From: Fodinibacter sp963747405
Lineage (GTDB): Bacteria; Actinomycetota; Actinomycetes; Actinomycetales; Dermatophilaceae
Assembly (NCBI GenBank): GCA_963747405.1
Contig: CAVVFG010000007.1
Coordinates: 62,001 to 126,000 of the forward strand
Direction of reading: 5' to 3'
DNA: 64,000 nt
Positions 48,010-56,772 of the stretch are shown here, one piece after another; position 1 is the first letter of the stretch; the number at the start of each line of letters is the position of its first letter. The notes below the pieces were generated by a model. That model searched no databases, was not told where the DNA came from, and saw nothing but the letters and a program-made list of their open reading frames with translations. The position numbers were made by a program, and so were the translations under genes.

Positions 48010-48795
48010 GTGTCCGACGAGCGTGGCCGACCCCGCCGGCCGGGTGCCACGCCCGGGCTGCGCACGGCCGCCGTCCAGGCGGCGCTCGACGCCCTCGCGG
48101 CCCGGCGCAGCGCCGACCTCGGCCGCCCGTTGCGCGTGCTCGACGTCGGCGGGGGCACCGGCGGCACCGCCGTGCCGCTGGCCGCGGCCGGCCACGACGT
48201 CACCGTCGTCGACCCCAGCCCCGACGCCTTGGCCTCGCTGGCCCGCCGGGCCGCCGAGACCGGCACCTCGCCGCGCATCCACCCCGTGCAGGGCGACACC
48301 GACACCGTCGGCGAGCCCGGCGCCGACGGCGAGCGACCGGTCTACGACCTGGTCTGCCTGCACGGCACCCTCGAGGTCGTCGACCACCCGGATGCCGCGC
48401 TCGCCAACATCGCCGCCGTCCTGGCCGACGGTGGCACGCTCTCGCTGGTGGTCGCGCAACGGCTCCCCGCGGCCCTGGCCCGGGCTCTGGCCGGGCAGTT
48501 CGCCCGCGCCCAGGCGATCCTCGAGCGCCCCGACGGGCGCTGGGGCGACGACGACCCCGCACCCCGGCGCTTCGACGAGCCCGCCGTGCGTGCCCTGCTG
48601 CTCGACCACGGCCTCACCACCGTGCAGAGCCACGGCGTGCGCATCTTCAGCGACCTCGTCCCCTCGGCCCTGGTCGACTCCGACGCCGACCGGGCCGCCC
48701 TGCTCGCGCTCGAGGACGTCGCGAGCTCCCACCCCGACCACCCGCTGCTCGGCGACCTGGGCAGCGTGCGGCACGTGCTCGCGACCCGGGACTGA
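48010..48795 (+). CDS. Class I SAM-dependent methyltransferase
   Basis: The 261-residue protein has the SAM-binding motif I LRVLDVGGGTGGTAVPLAAA, then VTVVDPSPDALASL (acidic residue contacting the ribose), and motif IV-like YDLVCLHGTLEVVDHPDAAL. GGTLSLVVAQRLP follows. This resembles CmoM-like or other small-molecule/tRNA methyltransferases, but the substrate is not evident. The GTG at 48010 has GAAGGAG 7 nt upstream. It sits between dnaE2 and dinB in one orientation. A TAGGGT box at 47953-47958 may give it its own promoter. Confidence 0.85.
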   Translation: MSDERGRPRRPGATPGLRTAAVQAALDALAARRSADLGRPLRVLDVGGGTGGTAVPLAAAGHDVTVVDPSPDALASLARRAAETGTSPRIHPVQGDTDTVGEPGADGERPVYDLVCLHGTLEVVDHPDAALANIAAVLADGGTLSLVVAQRLPAALARALAGQFARAQAILERPDGRWGDDDPAPRRFDEPAVRALLLDHGLTTVQSHGVRIFSDLVPSALVDSDADRAALLALEDVASSHPDHPLLGDLGSVRHVLATRD

Positions 48796-48813
48796 CACCG
48801 GCGGGGGCCACCG

Positions 48814-50070
48814 ATGAGCCGTCGACAGTTCGCCCTGCCCACCCGCGACTCCAGCGAGCCGCCCGACGACACCGGCTGCACGGTGCTGCACGTCGACATG
48901 GACGCCTTCTACGCGTCGGCGACCCTGCTCTCGCACCCAGACCTGGTCGGCACACCGGTCATCATCGGCGGCGGCAACCGCGGCGTCGTGCTCTCGGCCA
49001 CCTACGAGGCCCGCCGCTTCGGCGTCACCTCGGCGATGCCGATGGCCCGCGCCCGGCGGCTGTGCCCGCAGGCCACCGTGCTGCCACCCGACCACGCGCT
49101 CTACGCCTCGATCTCGGCCGCCGTCATGGAGACCTTCCGGTCGGTGACCCCCGTCATCGAGCCGCTGTCGCTCGACGAGGCGTTCCTCGATGTCTCCGGC
49201 GCGGTGCGCCTGCTGGGCAGCCCCGCCGTCATCGGCCAGCACGTGCGCGACACCGTGCACGACGAGCAGGGCATCACCTGCTCGGTCGGAGTGGCCTCCA
49301 CCAAGTTCGTCGCGAAGCTCGCCTCCGGCCTGGCCAAGCCCGACGGCATGGTCGTCGTGCCGCGCGACGAGGTGGTGCCGTTCGTGCAGCAGCTGCCGGT
49401 GGGGGCCCTGTGGGGCGTGGGGGAGCGCACCGAGGAGGCCCTGGTGCGCCTGGGCCTGCGCACGGTCGCCGACATCGCGCACACCCCGCTCGCCACTCTG
49501 GTGCGCGGCCTCGGCGAGGCCACCGGGCACCACCTGCACGAGCTGGCCTGGGGGCGCGACCCGCGGCCGGTCGAGCGCGAGCAGCGCGAGAAGAGCATCG
49601 GCAGCGACCAGACCTTCGACCACGACATCGACGACGCCGCCGAGATCTCCCGACGCCTGCTGGCGCTCAGCGAGCGCACCGCGGCGCGGATGAGAGCCGC
49701 CGGCCTGACCGGCCGCACCGTCACCCTGCGCGTGCGGTTCAGCGACTTCACGACGATCACCCGCTCCCGCACCCTGCGCGAGCCCACCGACAGCGGTCGG
49801 GCCATCCACGAGGCCGCCGTGGGCCTGTTCGACGCCCTGGGGCTGCAACGGGCCCGCATCCGGCTGGTCGGCGTGCGCCTGGAGAAGCTCGTCGAGGCGT
49901 CCCAGGCGCCCATCCAGGGCGTCATCGGCGAGCGCGAGCACGGCTGGCGCGACGCCGACCGGGCCGTCGACAAGGCCCGTTCGAGGTTCGGGTCGGGGTC
50001 GGTGAGACCAGCAAGTCTCATCGAAGGTGACACATCCGCTTCCGCGCGGCGACCGCGCGACCTATCCTGA
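48814..50070 (+). CDS. dinB: DNA polymerase IV (Y family)
   Basis: The 418-residue translesion polymerase keeps all catalytic acidic residues: VLHVDMDAFYASATLLSHPD at the start and SLDEAFLDVSGAVRLLG in the palm. CSVGVASTKFVAKLASGLAK is the typical fingers/palm block, and VGERTEEALVRLGLRTVADI the helix-hairpin-helix of the thumb. The little-finger domain covers about residues 250-365. Intact active-site residues separate it from the inactive ImuB. The ATG follows the methyltransferase by 18 nt, so it is probably in the same transcription unit. The last 25 residues are Ser/Arg-rich and lack an evident beta-clamp motif. Confidence 0.93.
   Translation: MSRRQFALPTRDSSEPPDDTGCTVLHVDMDAFYASATLLSHPDLVGTPVIIGGGNRGVVLSATYEARRFGVTSAMPMARARRLCPQATVLPPDHALYASISAAVMETFRSVTPVIEPLSLDEAFLDVSGAVRLLGSPAVIGQHVRDTVHDEQGITCSVGVASTKFVAKLASGLAKPDGMVVVPRDEVVPFVQQLPVGALWGVGERTEEALVRLGLRTVADIAHTPLATLVRGLGEATGHHLHELAWGRDPRPVEREQREKSIGSDQTFDHDIDDAAEISRRLLALSERTAARMRAAGLTGRTVTLRVRFSDFTTITRSRTLREPTDSGRAIHEAAVGLFDALGLQRARIRLVGVRLEKLVEASQAPIQGVIGEREHGWRDADRAVDKARSRFGSGSVRPASLIEGDTSASARRPRDLS
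50063..50068 (+). promoter_or_regulatory. Putative -10 box of the DUF3040 gene
   Basis: TATCCT lies at the very end of dinB, about 62 nt before the DUF3040 GTG, leaving a normal leader with the GGGAGGA Shine-Dalgarno. Confidence 0.4.
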
Positions 50071-50130
50071 GGGTCAGAGGACAACATAGGGCCGCCCACC
50101 GGGCGACTCGGGCCGACCACGGGAGGATCT

Positions 50131-50520
50131 GTGCCCCTCTCAGAGCACGAGCAGAAGATGCTCGAACAGATGGAGCAGGCTCTCGCTGCCGAGGACCCCA
50201 AGTTCGCCTCGCAGATGCAGGGCCGGTCGCTCGCCGCGTTGCAGCGGCGGCGATGGGTGGTCGGCGCCGTGGGCGTCATCGCCGGTCTGGCTCTGGTGCT
50301 CGTGGGCGTCAACACCACGATGTGGGTCGGCGCCGGCGGTTTCGCCCTCATGGTCGCGTCGGCGGTGTTCGCCGCCACCCCGCCCAGACGGGCCCGACTG
50401 GGGGTCGTGCGCAGCGACGGTTCCACCGACCCGGGGGTCAAGGGCGGCAGGAAGAAGGGTAAGAGCTCCTTCATGAGCCGCCTCGACGAGCGCTGGGAGC
50501 GCCGCCAGAACAACTGGTGA
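50131..50520 (+). CDS. DUF3040 membrane protein
   Basis: The 129-residue protein starts MPLSEHEQKMLEQMEQALAA, the strongly conserved DUF3040 opening, followed by EDPKFASQMQG. Two adjacent hydrophobic helices (VVGAVGVIAGLALVLVGV and VGAGGFALMVASAVFAA) and a basic C-terminal tail complete it. DUF3040 proteins are common near actinobacterial division (mraZ) genes; their role is unknown, and no mraZ is seen here. The GTG start has GGGAGGA 7 nt upstream. Confidence 0.9.
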   Translation: MPLSEHEQKMLEQMEQALAAEDPKFASQMQGRSLAALQRRRWVVGAVGVIAGLALVLVGVNTTMWVGAGGFALMVASAVFAATPPRRARLGVVRSDGSTDPGVKGGRKKGKSSFMSRLDERWERRQNNW

Positions 50521-50533
50521 CCCCCGCCCCGAC

Positions 50534-50549
50534 GACCCCTCGCGGGGTC
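50534..50549. terminator. GC hairpin between convergent DUF3040 and DUF456 genes
   Basis: GACCCC at 50534-50539 pairs with GGGGTC at 50544-50549 around a TCGC loop, with no T-run. It overlaps the stop codon of the DUF456 gene and is placed to end transcription from both sides. Confidence 0.5.
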
Positions 50550-51042
50550 AGGAGGCGACGACGCCGGCGACGTAGAGCGCGGTGACGACCAGGCCCGCAG
50601 CCAGCTCGATGCCCATGCTGTGCAGCACGGCCACCAGGGCGTGCTTGGTGCGGGTCCAGGCCTGCGACCGGTCCCTGCTGCGCCCCAGCTCGACCACGAA
50701 GATGCCGAGCACGAAGCCCACGATCGCCCCCACGACGGGGATGACGAAGAACCCGACCACCCCGAAGGCCACGGCCAGCAGCAGCGTCGACGAGCTGACG
50801 CCACGCTCGCGCATCCGGCGCCCGGGAAGGGTGTACTGCAGGACGTAGCCCGTGGCCGTGACGACGGCGCTGACGGCGAAGACCGCCCAGCCGAGCGTCG
50901 AACCTTCGACGAGAGCCCAGACGAGTACCCCGGCCAGGACGAGGACCAGACCGGGGAGGATGGGCACGACGATGCCGACGAGCCCGACGAGGATCAGCAG
51001 CGGTGGGACGATCGTGGCCAGCGCCTGGGACGCGGGGTCCAC
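50548..51042 (-). CDS. DUF456 domain membrane protein
   Basis: The 164-residue protein has the DUF456 layout of several glycine-rich hydrophobic hairpins: PLLILVGLVGIVVPILPGLVL, TLGWAVFAVSAVVTATGYVLQ and the long ALLLAVAFG-type segment FGVVGFFVIPVVGAIVGFVL. The last is followed by ELGRSRDRSQAWTRTKHAL and a final helix. The conserved P-x-LPG and G-x-x-G turns are present. No function is established. It starts with GTG just after the DUF7455 gene on the same strand. Confidence 0.88.
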   Translation of the reverse strand: MDPASQALATIVPPLLILVGLVGIVVPILPGLVLVLAGVLVWALVEGSTLGWAVFAVSAVVTATGYVLQYTLPGRRMRERGVSSSTLLLAVAFGVVGFFVIPVVGAIVGFVLGIFVVELGRSRDRSQAWTRTKHALVAVLHSMGIELAAGLVVTALYVAGVVAS

Positions 51043-51043
51043 G

Positions 51044-51259
51044 TCAGGTGCTGAGGCCGCCGTCCGCCGGCTCCATCAGCCGGTCGCTCTCGTCGTGGAT
51101 GTCGGCCAGCCCGGCCAGTGCGGGGATGTGCTCGCGGCCGTGATGCGCGCAGAAGAGGAGCTCTCCACCGGCGTGGAGCGTGGCGCGCACGTATGCCTGG
51201 GCGCTGCAGCGGTCGCAACGGTCCGCTGCGGTCAGGGTCGGTGCCAGTGCGGCGTTCAC
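51044..51259 (-). CDS. DUF7455-type small zinc-ribbon protein
   Basis: The 71-residue protein contains DRCDRCSAQAYVRATL and ELLFCAHHGREH: a CxxC pair and a CxxH pair about 20 residues apart, consistent with one zinc-ribbon. The GTG at 51259 was chosen because GAGGAGG sits 8 nt upstream; the longer open frame lacks protein-like character. It is divergent from parE, an arrangement I associate with actinobacterial topoisomerase genes. Its function is unknown. It is followed 1 nt later by the DUF456 gene. The 259 bp upstream holds an isolated TTGACT (minus strand, 51342-51337) but no matching -10. Confidence 0.8.
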   Translation of the reverse strand: MNAALAPTLTAADRCDRCSAQAYVRATLHAGGELLFCAHHGREHIPALAGLADIHDESDRLMEPADGGLST

Positions 51260-51505
51260 GTCGGGCCTCCTCGGCTCGCTCGGGTGGTGCGTGGTGTTCG
51301 TTTTCCCATCCCGGTTCGGATGGCGCTGCTTGCAACAGTCAATCACGACGGATGCTTCCCTCCGCGCAGCGTGTGCGATGTGGCCCTTGTCATGTCCGGA
51401 TCGTGATCTTTCGAGTCTCCTCGGCGAACCGGCCCCACGCGGCCCCGACCGGTGCTGCCCGGGCCCCGGCCGGTGCGCCTCTCGGGGGCCGTCACACCGG
51501 GCGAC

Positions 51506-51511
51506 TACCCT
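51506..51511 (+). promoter_or_regulatory. Putative -10 box of parE
   Basis: TACCCT is followed by 7 nt and the GTG at 51519, the same arrangement as at metF, implying a leaderless transcript. No Shine-Dalgarno is present. Confidence 0.45.
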
Positions 51512-51518
51512 TCCCCAC

Positions 51519-53645
51519 GTGCCGACGACCGCAGCGAAGAAGGCCGCGACGACCAAGTCCGCGTCCGAGTACACCGCCCACCACCTCCAGGTCCTCGAGG
51601 GGCTCGAGGCGGTCCGCAAGCGTCCCGGCATGTACATCGGCTCCACCGACTCGCGCGGGCTCATGCACTGCCTGTGGGAGATCATCGACAACGCTGTCGA
51701 CGAGGCACTCGGTGGGCACTGCGACCGCGTCGAGGTGACCCTGCACCGGGACGGCTCGGTCGAGGTCCGCGACAACGGGCGGGGGGTGCCGGTCGACATC
51801 GAGCCGCGCACCGGCCTCACCGGCGTCGAGCTGGTCTACACCCGGCTGCACGCCGGCGGCAAGTTCGGCGGCGGCTCGTACACGGCATCCGGCGGCCTGC
51901 ACGGCGTGGGTGCCTCGGTGGTGAACGCCCTGTCCTCGCGCCTCGACGTCGAGGTCGACCGCGGCGGCAAGACCTACGCCATGAGCTTCCGGCGCGGCGA
52001 GCCCGGGGTGTTCTCCGACGTCGCCGGGGCCAAGGGCGCCAAGGACCCCGAGCACCCGTTCACCCCCTACGTCAGCATCAGCGAGCTCGAGGTCATCGGC
52101 ACCACCCGCCGGGGGGTCACCGGCACCCGGGTGCGCTACTGGGCCGACGCGCAGATCTTCCTGCGCGACGCCACCTTCGACCTCGAGGGCCTGGTGTCCC
52201 GGGCCCGGCAGACCTCCTTCCTGGTGCCGGGGCTCACCCTCGTCATCCGCGACCTGCGCGGCGAGGAGCCCACGGAGGAGGTCTTCCTCCACGACGGCGG
52301 CATCTCCGAGTTCTGCGAGTTCCTCGCCCCCGACCCGCCGGTCACCGACGTGTGGCGGCTGCAGGGCACCGGCACCTTCACCGAGACCGTGCCGGTGCTC
52401 GACGCCAAGGGCCACATGAGCCCCACCGAGGTCGAGCGCGAGTGCGCCGTCGACGTCGCGGTGCGCTGGGGCACCGGCTACGACACCCGGGTCACCTCGT
52501 TCGTCAACATCATCGCCACGCCCAAGGGCGGCACCCACCTGGCCGGCTTCGACCAGGCCCTGCTCAAGGTGCTGCGCCGCCAGCTCGAGGTGAACGCGCG
52601 CCGGCTCAAGGTGGGCTCCGACAAGCTCGAGAAGGACGACGCGCTCGCCGGGCTCACCGCGGTGGTCACCGTGCGCCTGGCCGAGCCGCAGTTCGAGGGG
52701 CAGACCAAGGAGGTGCTCGGCACCAACGCGGTGCGCGCCATCGTGGCCAAGGTGGTCGAGAAGGAGCTCACCCAGCGGCTGGTGTCGACCAAGCGCGGCG
52801 AGAAGCAGCAGGCTGCCCTGCTGCTCGAGAAGGTCACCTCCGAGATGAAGTCTCGGATCAGCGCGCGGCTGCACAAGGAGACCCAGCGCCGCAAGACCGC
52901 CCTGGAGTCCTCGACCCTGCCGGCCAAGCTGGCCGACTGCCGCAGCAGCGACGTCGAGCGCACCGAGCTGTTCATCGTCGAGGGCGACAGCGCCCTGGGC
53001 ACCGCCAAGCTGGCCCGCAGCAGCGACTACCAGGCCCTGCTGCCGATCCGCGGCAAGATCCTCAACGTGCAGAAGGCCTCGGTCACCGACATGCTCGGCA
53101 ACGCCGAGTGTGCCGCCATCATCCAGGTCATCGGAGCCGGCTCCGGGCGCACCTTCGACCTCCAGTCGGCCCGCTACGGCAAGGTCATCATCATGACCGA
53201 CGCCGACGTCGACGGCGCCCACATCCGCACCCTGCTGCTCACCCTGTTCTTCCGCTACATGCGCCCGCTCGTCGAGGCCGGGCGGGTCTACGCCGCGGTG
53301 CCGCCGCTGCACCGCATCGAGGTCGTCAACCCCGGCGCCAAGGCCAATGAGGTCATCTACACCTACTCCGAGCCCGAGATGCGCCGCACCCTGGCGGCCC
53401 TCACCCGGCGGGGGAAGAAGACCAAGCCGCTCCAGCGCTACAAGGGCCTGGGCGAGATGGATGCCGACCAGCTCGCCGAGACCACGATGGACCCCCAGCA
53501 CCGCACGCTGCGCAAGGTGACCGCTGCCGACCTCGACTCCGCGGCAGGGGTGTTCGAGCTGCTCATGGGCGGTGACGTCGGCCCTCGCAAGGACTTCATC
53601 ATCGACTCGGCGCACGCCCTCGACCGCGAGCGCATCGACGTCTGA
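51519..53645 (+). CDS. parE: DNA topoisomerase IV subunit B (ParE/GyrB family)
   Basis: The 708-residue ATPase subunit has GHKL motifs WEIIDNAVDEALGG and VRDNGRGVPVDIE, then LHAGGKFGGGSYTASGGLHG, VGASVVNALS. The transducer region includes TKFN-like KGGTHLAGFD. The TOPRIM domain has LFIVEGDSALGTAKLARSSD, KILNVQKAS and IIMTDADVDGAHIRTLLLTL, and the C-terminal QRYKGLGEMDADQLAETTMD is typical. It partners with the ParC-like protein encoded at 58309-60753 to relax and decatenate DNA. It could be a second gyrase-type enzyme, but no gyrA-recF neighbourhood is present, so topoisomerase IV is preferred. Confidence 0.93.
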   Translation: MPTTAAKKAATTKSASEYTAHHLQVLEGLEAVRKRPGMYIGSTDSRGLMHCLWEIIDNAVDEALGGHCDRVEVTLHRDGSVEVRDNGRGVPVDIEPRTGLTGVELVYTRLHAGGKFGGGSYTASGGLHGVGASVVNALSSRLDVEVDRGGKTYAMSFRRGEPGVFSDVAGAKGAKDPEHPFTPYVSISELEVIGTTRRGVTGTRVRYWADAQIFLRDATFDLEGLVSRARQTSFLVPGLTLVIRDLRGEEPTEEVFLHDGGISEFCEFLAPDPPVTDVWRLQGTGTFTETVPVLDAKGHMSPTEVERECAVDVAVRWGTGYDTRVTSFVNIIATPKGGTHLAGFDQALLKVLRRQLEVNARRLKVGSDKLEKDDALAGLTAVVTVRLAEPQFEGQTKEVLGTNAVRAIVAKVVEKELTQRLVSTKRGEKQQAALLLEKVTSEMKSRISARLHKETQRRKTALESSTLPAKLADCRSSDVERTELFIVEGDSALGTAKLARSSDYQALLPIRGKILNVQKASVTDMLGNAECAAIIQVIGAGSGRTFDLQSARYGKVIIMTDADVDGAHIRTLLLTLFFRYMRPLVEAGRVYAAVPPLHRIEVVNPGAKANEVIYTYSEPEMRRTLAALTRRGKKTKPLQRYKGLGEMDADQLAETTMDPQHRTLRKVTAADLDSAAGVFELLMGGDVGPRKDFIIDSAHALDRERIDV

Positions 53646-53657
53646 GCCGAGCCCGGT

Positions 53658-54665
53658 CTAGCGGGGGGCCGGGCCGGTCGACTCGCGCACGACGAGCTCG
53701 GTCGGCAGCACGATCGTCTCGATCGAGTCGGCACCGTCGAGCAGGGCGCGCAGCAGCAGGTCGGCAGCGGCGTGCCCCTGCCCGGCGACGTCCTGGCGCA
53801 CCGTGGTCAGGCCCAGCACCCCCGAGAGCACGAAGTCGTCGATCCCGATGATCGACAGCTCCTCGGGCACCCGCAGGCCGAGCCGGCGCGCGCTCTCGCG
53901 CACCCCGATCGCCATCTCGTCGGAGGCGGCGACGATGGCGGTGGGGTGGTTCGGCCGGGCGAGCAGGTCGGCGCTGTCACGGGCGGCGGCCTCGGCGGTC
54001 CAGTCCGAGCCCAGGATCCACGCGTCGTCGCACTCCAGGCCGAGCCGGCCGACGGCCTCGAGGAACGCCTCGAGGCGGTCCTGCGGGGTCTGGATGTGGG
54101 CGACGTTCTGGGGGACCGCGCCGATGTAGCCGATCCGGGTGTGGCCCAGCCCGGCGAGGTGGTCGACGGCGGTGCGCATGGCCGCCTTGTCGTCGATGCG
54201 CACGCAGGCGCGGTCGGGCACCGGCGAGCCGATGGCGACCAGCGGCAGGCCGAGCCGGTCGACGAGCTCGATCTCCTCCGGCGTCATCGGGATGTTCAAG
54301 GTGATGACGCCGTCGACCCGCTTCCACAGCATGTTCTGCGACAGCGGAAGGCGCTGGTCGTAGCTGTCGTCCTCGAGGTCGAAGAGGATCACGTGGTGGC
54401 CGCGTGCGCGCAGGCTCTTCTCGATGGCACTGACCAGGGTCGCGAAGAACCAGCGGGTCAGGAACGGCGCGACGACGGCGACGACGCGGGTGCGTCCGGA
54501 CGCGAGCGAGGTGGCGGTGGGGGAGGCCACGTAGTGCAGGTCCTCCGCCACCCGCAGCACCCGTTCACGCGTCTCGGGGGAGACCCGGTCGAGTCCCCGA
54601 AGGGCGCGGGAGACCGTGGCGACCGAGACCCCGGCCACCCGCGCCACATCGGTGATGGTGCTGAT
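53658..54665 (-). CDS. LacI-family transcriptional regulator of the sugar ABC operon
   Basis: The 330-odd-residue repressor has the N-terminal HTH DVARVAGVSVATVSRALRGL, the hinge region near ETRERVLRVAEDLHYVAS, and a periplasmic-binding-protein-like sensor ending IIGIDDFVLSGVLGLTTVRQD. The first helix of LacI proteins normally begins T-I-x-D-V-A. To include it (ISTITDVA), translation must start at the ATC at 54665, which has AAGGA 8 nt upstream. There is no ATG/GTG/TTG between it and an in-frame stop. The GTG at 54647 is the conventional alternative but would cut helix 1. It lies at the end of the transporter operon and probably binds the operator at 58228-58241. Confidence 0.85.
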   Translation of the reverse strand: MSTITDVARVAGVSVATVSRALRGLDRVSPETRERVLRVAEDLHYVASPTATSLASGRTRVVAVVAPFLTRWFFATLVSAIEKSLRARGHHVILFDLEDDSYDQRLPLSQNMLWKRVDGVITLNIPMTPEEIELVDRLGLPLVAIGSPVPDRACVRIDDKAAMRTAVDHLAGLGHTRIGYIGAVPQNVAHIQTPQDRLEAFLEAVGRLGLECDDAWILGSDWTAEAAARDSADLLARPNHPTAIVAASDEMAIGVRESARRLGLRVPEELSIIGIDDFVLSGVLGLTTVRQDVAGQGHAAADLLLRALLDGADSIETIVLPTELVVRESTGPAPR

Positions 54666-54691
54666 CTGTCATTCCTTCCCTCGGGAGGGCC

Positions 54692-55654
54692 TCAGCCCTT
54701 CAGCCCGCCGGCGAGCAGGCCTCGCACGAAGTAGCGCTGCAGGGCCAGGAAGACGGCCACCGGGACGATCATCGAGATGAACGCACCGGCCGACAGCAGG
54801 TACCAGGCACTGCCCCTCGACCCGGACAGCTCGGCCACGCGCACCGTGATCGGTGCGACGTCGGGCGTGCCGCCGAGGAACACCAGCGAGACGAGCAGGT
54901 CGTTCCAGACCCAGAGGAACTGGAAGATGCCGAACGCCGCGAGGGCCGGGGTGAGCAGGGGCAGCAGGATCCGGAAGAAGATCGTCACGTGCCCCGCGCC
55001 GTCGACGCGGGCCGCCTCCATCAGCTCGGCGGGTAGCTCCCTCATGAAGTTGTGGATGAGGAAGGTCGCCAGTGGCAGCGCGAAGATCGTGTGCGACAGC
55101 CACACGCTCCAGTACGACGCCCCGATGCCGAGCTTGCTGACGTAGATGTCGAGCAGCGGGATGAGCGCGACCTGCAGCGGGACGATCTGCAGGGCGAAGA
55201 CCGCGACGAAGAGCGCGTCACGGCCCGGGAACGGCATCCAGGCGAAGGAGTAGGCCGCCAGCGATGCCAGGAACAGCGGCAGCAGCACCGCCGGGATGGT
55301 GATCACGATGGTGTTGATGAAGTACTGGCTCAGGCTCGCCGAGCTGCCGGGCGCCAGCGCCTGACGGTAGTTCTCCAGGGTGTAGGCCGAGGGGTCGGCG
55401 AACGAGGTCCACCAGCCGCTGGTGTTGATGTCGCGCTGCTTGCGGAACGAGGTGACCAGCAGCCCGATGGTCGGGATGGTCCACAGCACGGCGATGATGA
55501 TCGCGACCAGTGAGGCCCACGGGGACGTGATCGCCCGGGCGGCGTCGCCTGCGGCCGACTTCTTGCGCCGTCCCTTCTTCGCGGGGGCGTCGGTCGTGTG
55601 CTCCATCTCCGGGGAGATCTTCTCCGGCATCGCGACCGGCTCGAGGGTGCTCAC
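54692..55654 (-). CDS. Carbohydrate ABC transporter permease, MalG-like
   Basis: The 320-residue permease has a charged cytoplasmic N-terminus of about 45 residues (KKGRRKKSAAG) and six helices. The first is WASLVAIIIAVLWTIPTIGLL. The EAA loop that docks the ATPase reads EAARVDGAGHVTIFFRILLP. It is the second permease of the operon, 3 nt after the MalF-like gene. The GTG has a strong AAAGGAGG upstream that overlaps the end of the previous gene. No ATP-binding subunit is encoded in the operon, so it probably uses a shared MsiK-type ATPase from elsewhere (inference). Confidence 0.92.
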   Translation of the reverse strand: MSTLEPVAMPEKISPEMEHTTDAPAKKGRRKKSAAGDAARAITSPWASLVAIIIAVLWTIPTIGLLVTSFRKQRDINTSGWWTSFADPSAYTLENYRQALAPGSSASLSQYFINTIVITIPAVLLPLFLASLAAYSFAWMPFPGRDALFVAVFALQIVPLQVALIPLLDIYVSKLGIGASYWSVWLSHTIFALPLATFLIHNFMRELPAELMEAARVDGAGHVTIFFRILLPLLTPALAAFGIFQFLWVWNDLLVSLVFLGGTPDVAPITVRVAELSGSRGSAWYLLSAGAFISMIVPVAVFLALQRYFVRGLLAGGLKG

Positions 55655-55657
55655 GGC

Positions 55658-56674
55658 TCAGGCCTCCTTTCGCATCTGGACGATGTTGTAGACGACGATC
55701 GGGATGACGAGCACGAACAGCAGCACCGCGAGGGCCGCGCCCAGGCCGCCGGCGTTGTACCGGAAGCTCTGGTTGTAGAACTCGTTGGCGACCACCGAGG
55801 TGTTGAACTGCCCGCCCGTCATCGTTCGCACGATGTCGAAGACCTTCAGCGTGCCGATGCCGATCGTCGTGATGACGACGACCAGCGCCGGGCGGATGCT
55901 CGGCAGGGTGATGAACCGGAACATCTTGAAGCTGCGAACACCGTCGAGCTTGGCGGCCTCGATGATCTCGTCGGGGATCGCCTTGATCGCGGCCGACAGC
56001 ACGGTCATCGCGAAACCGGCCTGGATCCAGACCATGACGATGATCAGCATGAACGTGTTCAGGGGGGCGTTGATGAGGAACTGCTGGGTCTCTAGGCCGA
56101 GCGCCTTGAGGATGGCGTTGAGCAGGCCGATCTGTGGGCGGGACGTCTGCTTGTACTGGTAGACGAACTTCCAGATGATGCTCGCGCCGACCATCGAGAT
56201 CGCCATCGGCAGGAAGATCAGCGCCTTGGAGAACGCCTCACCCCGAGCCCGGTCGATCAGGATGGCGTAGAGCAGGCCGACCCCGGTGGCCAGGAACGGC
56301 ACGAGGATGACCCAGATCGCGGTGTTGCGCAGTACGAGCAGCAGCTCGGGCTCGGTGAACATCTGGACGTAGTTCGCGGTGGAGAATGAGCCCTCACCGG
56401 ACTTGCCGCGGAAGCTCTGGATGATCGTGAGGATCGCGGGGTACATCAGACCGACCGCCAGCAACAGAACGGCGGGGCCGACGAACAGCACGCCCTGCCA
56501 CTTCTCGCCGGTCCGCCCCTTGAAGAAGGACGCCAGCAGCAGGACCAGGCCGAAGACGACCGCGAAGAGCGCGATCGCGAAGAACATCAGGAAGAACTTG
56601 CCAGCGACGCTCTGGGCGCGCAGGAGCGGCTCGGGGATTGCCCCGGCGACGCCCACGAGGACGTTCGACGTCAT
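55658..56674 (-). CDS. Carbohydrate ABC transporter permease, MalF-like
   Basis: The 338-residue permease has two N-terminal helices (FFLMFFAIALFAVVFGLVLL and VLFVGPAVLLLAVGLMYPA), then the transport core. Its EAA loop is EAAKLDGVRSFKMFRFITLP. The segment SFRGKSGEGSFSTANYVQMF is the periplasmic loop typical of the sugar (CUT1) family. Overall it resembles alpha-glucoside AglF-type permeases, but I would not name the sugar. The ATG at 56674 is preceded by GGAGG 4 nt upstream. A perfect 18-bp hairpin separates it from the binding-protein gene. Confidence 0.9.
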   Translation of the reverse strand: MTSNVLVGVAGAIPEPLLRAQSVAGKFFLMFFAIALFAVVFGLVLLLASFFKGRTGEKWQGVLFVGPAVLLLAVGLMYPAILTIIQSFRGKSGEGSFSTANYVQMFTEPELLLVLRNTAIWVILVPFLATGVGLLYAILIDRARGEAFSKALIFLPMAISMVGASIIWKFVYQYKQTSRPQIGLLNAILKALGLETQQFLINAPLNTFMLIIVMVWIQAGFAMTVLSAAIKAIPDEIIEAAKLDGVRSFKMFRFITLPSIRPALVVVITTIGIGTLKVFDIVRTMTGGQFNTSVVANEFYNQSFRYNAGGLGAALAVLLFVLVIPIVVYNIVQMRKEA

Positions 56675-56705
56675 GGACTCACCTCCGGTGAAGTCGGAAA
56701 AGGGA

Positions 56706-56746
56706 GAACCGGGGTGGGGCGGAGGGCATCCGCCCCACCCCGGTTC
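56706..56746 (-). terminator. Perfect 18-bp hairpin between binding-protein and permease genes
   Basis: Bases 56706-56723 pair exactly with 56729-56746 around a 5-nt loop (GGGCA). On the transcript this stem follows the binding-protein stop by 26 nt. It lacks a T-run. In ABC operons such intercistronic stems partly terminate or protect the upstream mRNA, so the binding protein is made in excess over the permeases. Confidence 0.6.
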
Positions 56747-56772
56747 GGGTGACCTGGGGTCAGGTCAGAGCG

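Noticed and set aside
48814..50070. ImuB (inactive Y-family accessory) instead of DinB
   Set aside because: The catalytic acids in DMDAFYA and SLDEAFLD are intact, so it is an active polymerase IV type.
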